Shown: piece after piece, positions 34,967 through 42,560 of the stretch
How the letters are laid out: each line of letters begins with the position of its first letter
How positions within the stretch are numbered: position 1 is the first letter of the stretch
The notes under the pieces: generated by a model
Database searches by the model: none
What the model was told of the DNA's origin: nothing
The model's input: only the letters and a program-made list of their open reading frames with translations
Program-made: the position numbers and the translations under genes
Origin: Serinibacter salmoneus
Lineage (GTDB): Bacteria > Actinomycetota > Actinomycetes > Actinomycetales > Beutenbergiaceae
NCBI RefSeq assembly: GCF_002563925.1
Contig: NZ_PDJD01000001.1
Location: 2,176,973 to 2,240,972 of the forward strand
Length of the DNA: 64,000 nucleotides
Direction: 5' to 3'

Positions 34967-36640
34967 CTACTCGCGGTCGGCGACCGCCGGGGTGTTCGCC
35001 CGGATGATCTCGTGCTGGTACGGCGCGACCACGTCGCCGGACACCCGGCAGTCCAGCACGAGGAACGGCCGCTGCTCCGGATCCTGCAGCGCCCAGGCGC
35101 GCAGCCGCTCGAGGTCACCGAGGTTGCGGACCACCACGCCCTCGGCGCCGACCCCGGCGGCGAGCGCCGCGAAGTCGACCTGCGGGATGAGCATCGGCTC
35201 GCGCGCGAGCCCGGCGCGGCCGTACACGTGCACCTCGGCGCTGTAGGCGGCGTCGTTCCAGACCACCGCGAGGCCCCGGCCGCCGGCCACCCGCACCGCG
35301 GGCTCCAGGTCGGCGAGCGCCATCAGCCCGCCACCATCACCGGTGGTCAGCACCACGGTGGCGGTGGGCTTCGCGAGCACGGCACCGGGGACGGACGGCC
35401 AGCCCAGCCCGATGGCCTGGAAGGCGGTGCCGACCATGAGCATGCGATCGGGTGCGGCCACCGGCCAGTACATGTTGGCCCAGCCGATGAAGTGGCCGCC
35501 GTCGGAGACGACCACGCGGTCGGCGGGGAGCATCTCGCCGATGCGGGCCGCCACCTCGCGGGGGTCCAGGGCGCCCTCGGGGGCGTGGTCGTCGCCGCGT
35601 TCCTGCGCGCGCAGCGGCGCGATCGCCACGGACTCCCGCCACGGCGCGGCCCGAGGCGCGGGCTCCCCCAGTGCGGCGAGGATGCGGCGGGCGGCCACGC
35701 CCGCGTCGGCGCGGACGAACCCGCCCACGTGCGGGTGCGTGGCGGCCTGCGCCGTGTCGATCTGGTAGATCCGGGTGCCCGGGGCGACCAGGTCACCGAA
35801 CCGCATCGTGAACTGGTTCAGCGAGGCGCCGAAGACGACGGCGACGTCGGCCTCGCGGACCAGGTCCATCGCCCCGGGTGCGCCGAACCCGCCGGTGACC
35901 CCGAGGTCGAACTCGGGGCGGGGGAAGACCCCGCGCCCCAGGGCGGTCGTGGCCGTGACCGCGCCGACGGCGTCGGCGATCTCGCCCAGCGTGCGGCCGG
36001 CATCGGCGAGCCAGGCGCCACGGCCGGCGAGCAGCAGCGGCCGCTCCGCGCCCGCGAGAGCCTCGGCGATCTCCTCCAGCATGCGTTCGGCGAACACACC
36101 GGCTGGGGCCACGGGCGCCGGGAGTCGCGGTTCGGGCACGGTGGGGACAACTCCGGCGTCGAGCCGGGCGACGTCGTAGGGCACCGCGAGCACCGTCGGC
36201 ACCCGGTAGGTCAGGGCATGTTCGACGGCGATCACCACCGTGGCCGCGGCGTCGGTCCTGCCCACGGTGTAGGTGCGCGCCCCGACGGCAGCGGCCATGC
36301 CGATCTGGTCGACGTCCCAGGGGCGCGGACCGGAGGTGGGTTCATCGCCCACCACCAGCACGAGCGGCACGTGCGCCTGGACGGCTTCGGCCAGCGCGGT
36401 CAGGGTGTTGGTGAAGCCGGCGCCGTACGTGGCGGTCGCGGCCGCCAGGCGGCCGGAGGCGCGGTAGTAGGCGTCGGCCGCCACCACTCCCCCGGCCTCA
36501 TGCCTGACCGCGATGAAGAGCACGTCGGTGGTGCGCTCCAGCGCGTCCAGCACGTAGGCGTTCCCGTTGCCCATCACGCCGAACATGTGGTCGACGTGGC
36601 GGGCGAGCGTGGTGGCGACATGGGCTGACACCGTGACCAT
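34967..36640 (-). CDS. Thiamine-diphosphate-dependent enzyme of unknown substrate
   Basis: A 557-residue enzyme of the acetolactate synthase/benzoylformate decarboxylase superfamily with three domains: PYR (residues 1-165) carrying the cofactor-activating Glu as E48 in RHEAGG, a central domain (about 190-320), and PP with the metal/ThDP motif GDG at 434-436 followed about 27 residues later by WNDAAY. The reaction would be decarboxylation or carboligation of a 2-keto acid. It is the last gene of the leftward aromatic operon, after the monooxygenase and aldehyde dehydrogenase, so an aromatic 2-keto acid such as 4-hydroxyphenylpyruvate is one guess. It is not a convincing IlvB, and no small regulatory subunit is present. 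Confidence 0.75.
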   Translation of the reverse strand: MVTVSAHVATTLARHVDHMFGVMGNGNAYVLDALERTTDVLFIAVRHEAGGVVAADAYYRASGRLAAATATYGAGFTNTLTALAEAVQAHVPLVLVVGDEPTSGPRPWDVDQIGMAAAVGARTYTVGRTDAAATVVIAVEHALTYRVPTVLAVPYDVARLDAGVVPTVPEPRLPAPVAPAGVFAERMLEEIAEALAGAERPLLLAGRGAWLADAGRTLGEIADAVGAVTATTALGRGVFPRPEFDLGVTGGFGAPGAMDLVREADVAVVFGASLNQFTMRFGDLVAPGTRIYQIDTAQAATHPHVGGFVRADAGVAARRILAALGEPAPRAAPWRESVAIAPLRAQERGDDHAPEGALDPREVAARIGEMLPADRVVVSDGGHFIGWANMYWPVAAPDRMLMVGTAFQAIGLGWPSVPGAVLAKPTATVVLTTGDGGGLMALADLEPAVRVAGGRGLAVVWNDAAYSAEVHVYGRAGLAREPMLIPQVDFAALAAGVGAEGVVVRNLGDLERLRAWALQDPEQRPFLVLDCRVSGDVVAPYQHEIIRANTPAVADRE

Positions 36641-36661
36641 GGCAGGACTCCTTCCTGTTCC

Positions 36662-38134
36662 TCAGCCCGCGAAGGGATCCGGCGTCAGGGTGTACTTCGT
36701 CTGCAGGTACTCCGCGATCCCCTCGGCGCCGCCCTCACGCCCGAGCCCGGAGGACTTCCACCCGCCGAACGGGGCGGCCGCGTTCGAGACGACACCGACG
36801 TTGAGGCCCAACATCCCGGTCTCCAGCCGCTCGATCATCCGCTGCCCGCGTGCCAGGTCCTGCGTGAACACGTAGGACACCAGGCCGTACTCGGTGTCGT
36901 TCGCCAGGCGCACCGCCTCCTCCTCCCCCTCGAAGGGGACGACGGCGAGCACCGGTCCGAAGACCTCCTCCCGCAGGATGTCGCTCCCGTGGGCGACCCC
37001 GCTGAGCACGGTCGGCTCATAGAAGGTCCCGGGGCCGGGCACCGGGTGCCCGCCCGTGGTCAGGTGTGCACCGCGCGCGACGGCGTCCTGCACCAGGGCC
37101 TCGGCCTTGGCCACGGCGCGGTCATCGATGAGCGGCCCGATCGCCACCCCCTCCTGGGTGCCGGGACCGATCCGCATCGCCTGCACGCGCTCGGTGACCC
37201 GGCGCGTGAACTCCTCGGCCACCGCCGTGTGCACGATGAATCGGTTGGCGGCCGTGCACGCCTGCCCGATGTTGCGGAACTTGGCCAGCATCGCGGCCTC
37301 GACTGCCGTGTCGAGGTCGGCGTCCTCGAACACCACGAACGGCGCGTTCCCGCCCAGCTCCATCGAGGTGCGCAACACACCCTGCGCCGCCTGTTCCAGG
37401 AGGCTCCGCCCGACCGGGGTGGAGCCGGTGAAGGAGAGCTTGCGCAACCGGGGGTCGCGGATGATCGGTTCCGAGACCTCCCCCGAGGTCGAGGTGGTGA
37501 CCACGTTGACCACGCCGGCCGGCAGGCCCACCTCCTCCAGCAGCGCCACGAACGCGAGCGTGGTCAGCGGGGTGAGCGCGGCTGGCTTGATGACGGCGGT
37601 GCATCCCGCGGCGAGGGCGGGGGCGATCTTGCGGGTGGCCATCGCGAGCGGGAAGTTCCACGGGGTGATGAGGAAGCACGGCCCCACCGGGTGCTGGGAG
37701 ACCACGATCCGTCCGCTGCCCTCGGGGTTCGGACCATAGCGACCCTGGATCCGGGGCGCCTCCTCGCTGAACCAGCGCAGGAACTCGGCCCCGTAGGTCA
37801 CCTCGCCGCGCGCCTCGGCCAGGGGTTTGCCCATCTCCAGGGTCATGAGGAGGGCGAACTCCTCCGAGCGCTCGGTGAGCAGGTCGAAGGCCCGCCGCAG
37901 CAGTTCGCCCCGTTGCCGCGCGGGCGTGGCGGCCCATTCGGGCCCGGCGGCCACCGCGGCGTCCAGGGCGGCCATCCCGTCGGCGGGGGTGGCATCCGCG
38001 ATGCGTTTGATCTCCTGCCCGGTGGCCGGGTCGTTCACCGACAGGGTGCGGCCCTCCTGCGCCCGGCGCCACGCACCGCCGATGAACAGGCCCTCCGGCA
38101 CGGACTCCAGCACGGCACTCCGGTTCTCGGTCAT
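36662..38134 (-). CDS. gabD: Succinate-semialdehyde dehydrogenase-type aldehyde dehydrogenase
   Basis: A 490-residue NAD(P)-dependent aldehyde dehydrogenase resembling GabD/Sad. Active-site signatures include PWNFPLAMATRKIAPALAAG, the SMELGGNAP Glu, and catalytic C293 in NIGQACTAAN. In the context of homoprotocatechuate meta-cleavage, HpaI yields succinic semialdehyde and pyruvate, so oxidation to succinate would feed the TCA cycle. An alternative is oxidation of an aldehyde made by the adjacent ThDP enzyme. Of the GTG at 38137 and ATG at 38134, the ATG is preferred for its spacing from GAAGGG. Confidence 0.85.
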   Translation of the reverse strand: MTENRSAVLESVPEGLFIGGAWRRAQEGRTLSVNDPATGQEIKRIADATPADGMAALDAAVAAGPEWAATPARQRGELLRRAFDLLTERSEEFALLMTLEMGKPLAEARGEVTYGAEFLRWFSEEAPRIQGRYGPNPEGSGRIVVSQHPVGPCFLITPWNFPLAMATRKIAPALAAGCTAVIKPAALTPLTTLAFVALLEEVGLPAGVVNVVTTSTSGEVSEPIIRDPRLRKLSFTGSTPVGRSLLEQAAQGVLRTSMELGGNAPFVVFEDADLDTAVEAAMLAKFRNIGQACTAANRFIVHTAVAEEFTRRVTERVQAMRIGPGTQEGVAIGPLIDDRAVAKAEALVQDAVARGAHLTTGGHPVPGPGTFYEPTVLSGVAHGSDILREEVFGPVLAVVPFEGEEEAVRLANDTEYGLVSYVFTQDLARGQRMIERLETGMLGLNVGVVSNAAAPFGGWKSSGLGREGGAEGIAEYLQTKYTLTPDPFAG

Positions 38135-38209
38135 CACAAGCCCTTCGTCGTGGGTCGGGCGTGGTGCAGCCCGACGGTCTCCATGGTCTCGGCCGGTGCC
38201 GTGGCGACG

Positions 38210-40108
38210 CTAGCCCGCGGCGCCGGCCCGGAGGAACTGCCCGAGGAACGCCTCGAGCTCCTCGGTCGCGGTCAGCGGCAGGATCGCGGCCACGTACTGG
38301 TCGGGGCGCACCACGACGACCACCCCGGAACGGTCGATGCCGCGCTCGGCGAAGATGTCCGCGTGGCTCCACGCATTCGGTGCCGCGGCGTACACCTTCT
38401 CCCAGTCCGTCAGCGCGAGCGGGCCGGTGCGGGGCAGGAAGAGCTCCGGCACGGCGCCCAGGTCAACCTCCTCGTAGCCCTGCTGGTAGATCACCTTGAC
38501 GTCGAGGATGGCATCGACGTCGGCGCCCTGCGGCGTAAATCGGCGCAGCGCGCTCTCGGGACGGGACATCGCCCGCGCCCAGGCGGCCAGTGCCGACTCC
38601 GCACCGGCCGGGGCGGCGTCCGCGAAGGCGTACAGGCGCCACCGGCCGTCCGCGCGCGCGTGGTGACCGAGGTGGATCGCGTTGCCGTCGCAGACCCGCA
38701 CCACCTGCACGCTCTTGAACCGCTTGCCGATCGGGAACCCGTCGGCCAGGGCCTGGTGCCTCCCATCCGCCTCGATCATCGAGGGGCCGTACTGGGTCAT
38801 GAACCCCGAGGGGAACTCGGCGGTCCCGAGGTAGAACGTGGCGAGGTCGCTCGGGTCGGTGATCTCCTCGGGTTTGCGGGCCATGAGGCTGGACCACTCG
38901 CGGTCGAAGTCGATCAGTTGCTGGGCGACCGGTAGCCGCTCCGCCGAGTACGTGGCCAGCAGGGACTCGGGGCTCAGGCCGGCCAGCACGTAGCCCAGCT
39001 TCCAGCCGAGGTTGAAGGCATCCTGCATGGAGACGTTCATCCCCTGGCCGGCCTTGGCGCTGTGGGTGTGGCAGGCGTCCCCCATGAGGAACACCCGCGG
39101 GGACCTGCTCTCCCCCTCGGCCACGTCGTCGAACTTGTCGGTGACCCGGTGACCGACCTCGTAGACGCTGTGCCAGGCGACCTGCTTCACCTCGATCGTG
39201 TAGGGGTGCAGGATCGCGTTCGCCCGCTCGATGATGTCCTCGATCGAGGTGGCACGGACCCGGTGGTTGTCGTCCTCGGCGACCTCACCGAGGTCGATGT
39301 ACATCCGGCTCAGGTACCCGCCCTCGCGGGGGATGTGCAGGATGTTCCCGGCCCGCGCGTTGATGGCGCACTTGGTGCGCCAGTCCGGGAAGTCGGTGTT
39401 GACCAGCACGTCCATCACGCCCCAGGCGTGCTGCGAGGCCCCACCCACGTGCACCCGCCCGATGGCGTCGCGCACCCCGCTGCGAGCGCCGTCGCCGCCG
39501 GCCACGTACTTGGCCCGCACCGTGCGCTCCTCGCCGGCGCGCTCCCCCACCAGGTGGCGCACCCGGACCTCGACCGGATACTCGCCCTCCTCGTGCACCT
39601 GCAGGCCGAGGAACTCCACGCCGTAGTCGGGCACGATCCGACCCGGGCCGTGACGCGCGGACTCCGCGAAGTAGTCCAGGACCCGCGCCTGGTTGACGAT
39701 CAGGTGGGGGAACTCGCTGATCTTCAGCGCGTAGTCCTCGGTGCGGGCCGTGCGCACGATCCGCGCCGGGTCCTGCGGATCGGGGCCCCAGAAGTTCATG
39801 TAGGCGATGTTGTAGGCCTCCGCCACGATCCGTTCCGCGAACCCGAAGGCCTGGAAGGTCTCCACGCTGCGCGGCTGGATCCCGTCCGCCTGCCCGAGCC
39901 GGAGGCGCCCCTCGCGGCGCTCGATGATGCGGGTGGTGACCGCGGGGAACTGCGACATCTGGGCGGCGAGCAACATACCCGCCGGCCCGGATCCCACGAT
40001 GAGGAGGTCCATCTCCTCCGGCAGATCCAGGGGTCGGTCCACGCCGGTCCCCTCGGCGTCGCGGACCCGCGGGTCCCCCGAGACGTACCCGTGGTGATGG
40101 AACTGCAT
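38210..40108 (-). CDS. FAD-dependent aromatic hydroxylase, phenol 2-monooxygenase/MobA family
   Basis: A 632-residue class A flavoprotein monooxygenase with the C-terminal thioredoxin-like domain of phenol hydroxylase and 3-hydroxybenzoate 4-hydroxylase. Motifs: GSGPAGMLLAAQM for the FAD ADP moiety, GGDGARSGVR (DG motif), and FLMGDACHTHSAKAGQGMNV (GD motif). It uses NAD(P)H and oxygen to hydroxylate a phenol ortho to its hydroxyl. Given the divergent HpaD operon, the product should be homoprotocatechuate, from 3- or 4-hydroxyphenylacetate, but 3-hydroxybenzoate-type substrates cannot be excluded. The ATG at 40108 has AAGGGAGAG upstream. First gene of the leftward operon. Confidence 0.85.
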   Translation of the reverse strand: MQFHHHGYVSGDPRVRDAEGTGVDRPLDLPEEMDLLIVGSGPAGMLLAAQMSQFPAVTTRIIERREGRLRLGQADGIQPRSVETFQAFGFAERIVAEAYNIAYMNFWGPDPQDPARIVRTARTEDYALKISEFPHLIVNQARVLDYFAESARHGPGRIVPDYGVEFLGLQVHEEGEYPVEVRVRHLVGERAGEERTVRAKYVAGGDGARSGVRDAIGRVHVGGASQHAWGVMDVLVNTDFPDWRTKCAINARAGNILHIPREGGYLSRMYIDLGEVAEDDNHRVRATSIEDIIERANAILHPYTIEVKQVAWHSVYEVGHRVTDKFDDVAEGESRSPRVFLMGDACHTHSAKAGQGMNVSMQDAFNLGWKLGYVLAGLSPESLLATYSAERLPVAQQLIDFDREWSSLMARKPEEITDPSDLATFYLGTAEFPSGFMTQYGPSMIEADGRHQALADGFPIGKRFKSVQVVRVCDGNAIHLGHHARADGRWRLYAFADAAPAGAESALAAWARAMSRPESALRRFTPQGADVDAILDVKVIYQQGYEEVDLGAVPELFLPRTGPLALTDWEKVYAAAPNAWSHADIFAERGIDRSGVVVVVRPDQYVAAILPLTATEELEAFLGQFLRAGAAG

Positions 40109-40227
40109 GGTCTCTCCCTTCAGGACATCCTCGTCCAGGGCGTGGCACGCGTGGCTCGCTCCTCGATCAGCCACACCGGGGTGCGGGTGGCGCGGTGCGA
40201 GCCGTTGCCGCGATGGGACCAGATCAT

Positions 40228-40245
40228 ATACGATCCGCGATACGA
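40228..40245. promoter_or_regulatory. Candidate operator between divergent aromatic operons
   Basis: ATACGA repeats at 40228-40233 and 40240-40245 in the AT-rich patch of an otherwise GC-rich 159-base divergent spacer (CATATACGATCCGCGATACG). It lies 23 bases from the FAH-RraA start and 120 from the monooxygenase start. A site for the GntR regulator encoded in the cluster is the simplest guess. Confidence 0.4.
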
Positions 40246-40267
40246 CGCAAGAGCGAAGGAGCTCCGG

Positions 40268-41839
40268 ATGACCGACAGCCACTCCAGCGGCCGGTACGGC
40301 CCGCTGCCGCAGCGCCCCGGAAAGATCATCGCCGTGCACCTGAGCTACGCCTCACGCGCCGACCAGCGGGGCCGTCGCCCCGCGGCCCCCTCCTACTTCT
40401 ACAAGCCGAGCAGTTCCCTGGCCGGCTCCGGCGCCCCAGTCCAGCGCCCGGTGGGCACCGAGCTCCTGGCCTTCGAGGGGGAGATCGCCCTGGTGATCGG
40501 CTCGACGGCGCACCGCATCTCCGCCGCCCAGGCCTGGGATCACGTGGCCTGGGTGACGGCCGCCAACGACGTCGGCCTCTACGACCTGCGTGCCGCGGAC
40601 AAGGGCTCCAACGTGCGCTCCAAGGGTCGCGACGGCTACACCCCGCTGGGCCCCGCGCTCATCGACGCCCGCGCGGTGGACCCGCACGCGCTGCGCGTGC
40701 GCACCTGGCTCAACGGTCGCCTCGTGCAGGAGGACACCACCGCGACCCTGCTCTTCGGGCTCACCCAGATCGTGGCCGACCTCGCCCAGCACGCCACCCT
40801 GGAGGTGGGCGACGTCATCCTCACCGGCACCCCCGCCGGCGCCTCGGTGGCGGCGCCCGGTGACGTGGTGGAGGTCGAGGTCGACGCACCCGAGGCGCCC
40901 GGCTCGCCCACGACGGGCCGACTGGTGACCCCCGTCGTCGAGGGCCCAGGCGCCTTCGACCCGGATCTGGGTTCCCTCCCCGCCGTCGACGACGCCCAGC
41001 GCGCCGACGCGTGGGGCTCCCGCGAGGCCGCGGGTCTGCCGGAGCCGAGCCGGGCCCCCGCCACTCCCCCGGGCCTGGAGGCGGATCTGTTGGCCGCGCT
41101 CACCGCCGCACCCGTGGCGGGCCTGTCCCAGCAACTGCGCAAGCGCGGGCTGCAGAACGTCACGATCGACGGCGTCCGTCCCCTGCACCCCGGCCGCAAG
41201 CTCGTCGGCCGGGCCCGCACCCTGCGATTCCTGCCCCACCGCGAGGACCTGTTCGCCACCCACGGCGGCGGGTACAACGCCCAGAAGCGGACCTTCGACG
41301 CCGTCGGACCCGGTGAGGTCATCGTCATCGAGGCCCGCGGCGAGGCCGGGTCCGGCACTCTGGGTGACATCCTCGCGCTGCGCGCCCACACCAACGGCGC
41401 GGCCGGGATCGTCACCGACGGGGGCGTGCGGGACTACGACGCGGTGGCCGAGGTCGGGATCCCCGTCTACACACGAGGTGCCCACCCCGCCGTCCTGGGC
41501 CGCAGGCACGTGCCCTGGGACACCGACCTGACGATCGCCTGCGGGGGCACGGCCGTGGCGCCGGGCGACATCGTCGTCGGGGACAACGACGGCGTGATCG
41601 TCATCCCCCCGCACCTGGCCCGGGAGGTGGCCGAGGCCGCCCTCGCCCAGGAGACGGAGGACGCCTGGATCGCCGAGCGAGTGCGGGAAGGGCACCCGCT
41701 GGACGGCCTGTTCCCGATGGATGCCACCTGGCGGACCCGCTACGAGGCCGAGACGACTGAGTCCGAGACGAACGAGGCCGAGACGACTGAGTCCGAGACG
41801 AACGAGGCCGAGACGACCGGGGAAGGATCGGGCGCATGA
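40268..41839 (+). CDS. FAH-domain (HpaG-like) isomerase/decarboxylase fused to RraA/HMG-aldolase-like domain
   Basis: A 523-residue fusion. Residues of about 15-240 form one FAH-superfamily domain: TELLAFEGEIALVIG, AANDVGLYDLR, RSKGRDGYTPLGPALIDAR and VILTGTPAGAS, closest to HpaG-type proteins. A linker of about 35 residues follows. Residues of about 275-490 form an RraA/4-hydroxy-4-methyl-2-oxoglutarate aldolase-like domain with GAAGIVTDGGVRDYDAV (conserved Arg-Asp) and VVGDNDGVIVIP. E. coli HpaG uses two FAH domains for decarboxylation and isomerisation; here an RraA-type domain, a family with metal-dependent aldolase/oxaloacetate decarboxylase activity, may replace one. The C-terminus has ten-residue ETTESETNEA repeats. 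ATG at 40268 follows GAAGGAG. Confidence 0.85.
   Translation: MTDSHSSGRYGPLPQRPGKIIAVHLSYASRADQRGRRPAAPSYFYKPSSSLAGSGAPVQRPVGTELLAFEGEIALVIGSTAHRISAAQAWDHVAWVTAANDVGLYDLRAADKGSNVRSKGRDGYTPLGPALIDARAVDPHALRVRTWLNGRLVQEDTTATLLFGLTQIVADLAQHATLEVGDVILTGTPAGASVAAPGDVVEVEVDAPEAPGSPTTGRLVTPVVEGPGAFDPDLGSLPAVDDAQRADAWGSREAAGLPEPSRAPATPPGLEADLLAALTAAPVAGLSQQLRKRGLQNVTIDGVRPLHPGRKLVGRARTLRFLPHREDLFATHGGGYNAQKRTFDAVGPGEVIVIEARGEAGSGTLGDILALRAHTNGAAGIVTDGGVRDYDAVAEVGIPVYTRGAHPAVLGRRHVPWDTDLTIACGGTAVAPGDIVVGDNDGVIVIPPHLAREVAEAALAQETEDAWIAERVREGHPLDGLFPMDATWRTRYEAETTESETNEAETTESETNEAETTGEGSGA
41750..41818 (+). repeat. 30-bp tandem repeat at the 3' end of the FAH-RraA gene
   Basis: Two complete 30-bp units (41750-41779 and 41780-41809) and a partial third (41810-41818) encode ETTESETNEA twice, then ETT. 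The low-complexity tail lies outside both enzyme domains and just before the GntR start. Confidence 0.85.
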
Positions 41840-42519
41840 CCCTCACCGATCGCGGCAGCAAGTCCCAGCAGGCCTACCACTGGATCAAGGAGCGCATCGC
41901 CCAGCAGGCGTTCACGCCCGGCTACCGCCTCGTGCTCAGCGCCATCGCCACCGAACTGGACATGAGCGTGGTGCCGGTGCGAGAGGCCATCCGCCAGCTC
42001 GAGGCCGAGGGCCTGGTCACCTTCGAGCGCAACGTCGGCGCCCGGGTGTCCATGGTGGACGACACCCAGTACCGCTACAGCATGCAGACCCTGTCCATCC
42101 TCGAGGGCTCCGCGACGGCGCTGGCGGCGCGGCGGCTCAACGCCGACGACCTGCGCAAGGCCCGGCAGGTCAACGACCTGATGATCGAGACCCTCGACCA
42201 TTTCGACCCGCGCGCCTTCACCGCGCTGAACCAGGAGTTCCACGGCCTGCTGTTCGCGCGGTGCGCGAACCCTCGCCTGCTGGAACTCGTGGAGGCCGAG
42301 TGGGCCCGCCTGGGGCACCTGCGCGATTCCACGTTCAGTTTCGTGCCCGGCCGCGCCCAGGAGTCCGTGCGCGAACACGAGAGCATCCTCACCCTCATCG
42401 AGAACGGTGCCCCCCTGGGGGAGATCGAGAAGGCCGCCCGCCGCCACCGGTCGGCGACCTTGGACGCCTACATGATCCACGAACACCCGGACGAGACCCT
42501 CGGCCTCCCCGCCTTCTAG
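41836..42519 (+). CDS. GntR family transcriptional regulator (FCD type)
   Basis: A 227-residue FadR-subfamily regulator: an N-terminal winged helix (residues 10-75; recognition helix region VVPVREAIRQLEAEGLV) and a C-terminal all-helical FCD ligand-binding domain (about 85-210) with the family's metal/ligand His and Asp positions around EFHGLLFAR and EHESIL. The first codons overlap the FAH-RraA stop (ATGA), with GGAAGGA within the repeat-derived tail. Likely a repressor of both divergent aromatic operons, released by a pathway intermediate. Confidence 0.9.
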   Translation: MTLTDRGSKSQQAYHWIKERIAQQAFTPGYRLVLSAIATELDMSVVPVREAIRQLEAEGLVTFERNVGARVSMVDDTQYRYSMQTLSILEGSATALAARRLNADDLRKARQVNDLMIETLDHFDPRAFTALNQEFHGLLFARCANPRLLELVEAEWARLGHLRDSTFSFVPGRAQESVREHESILTLIENGAPLGEIEKAARRHRSATLDAYMIHEHPDETLGLPAF

Positions 42520-42560
42520 GTCGCCACCCGCCCGCACCCGCACGCATACAAGGAGAACCG

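Noticed and set aside
34967-36640. Branched-chain acetolactate synthase (IlvB)
   Set aside because: No IlvN partner, weak resemblance in the central domain, and an aromatic catabolic neighbourhood.
41750-41818. Possible CRISPR or regulatory repeat
   Set aside because: The period is an in-frame 30 bp encoding ETTESETNEA; it is coding low complexity.
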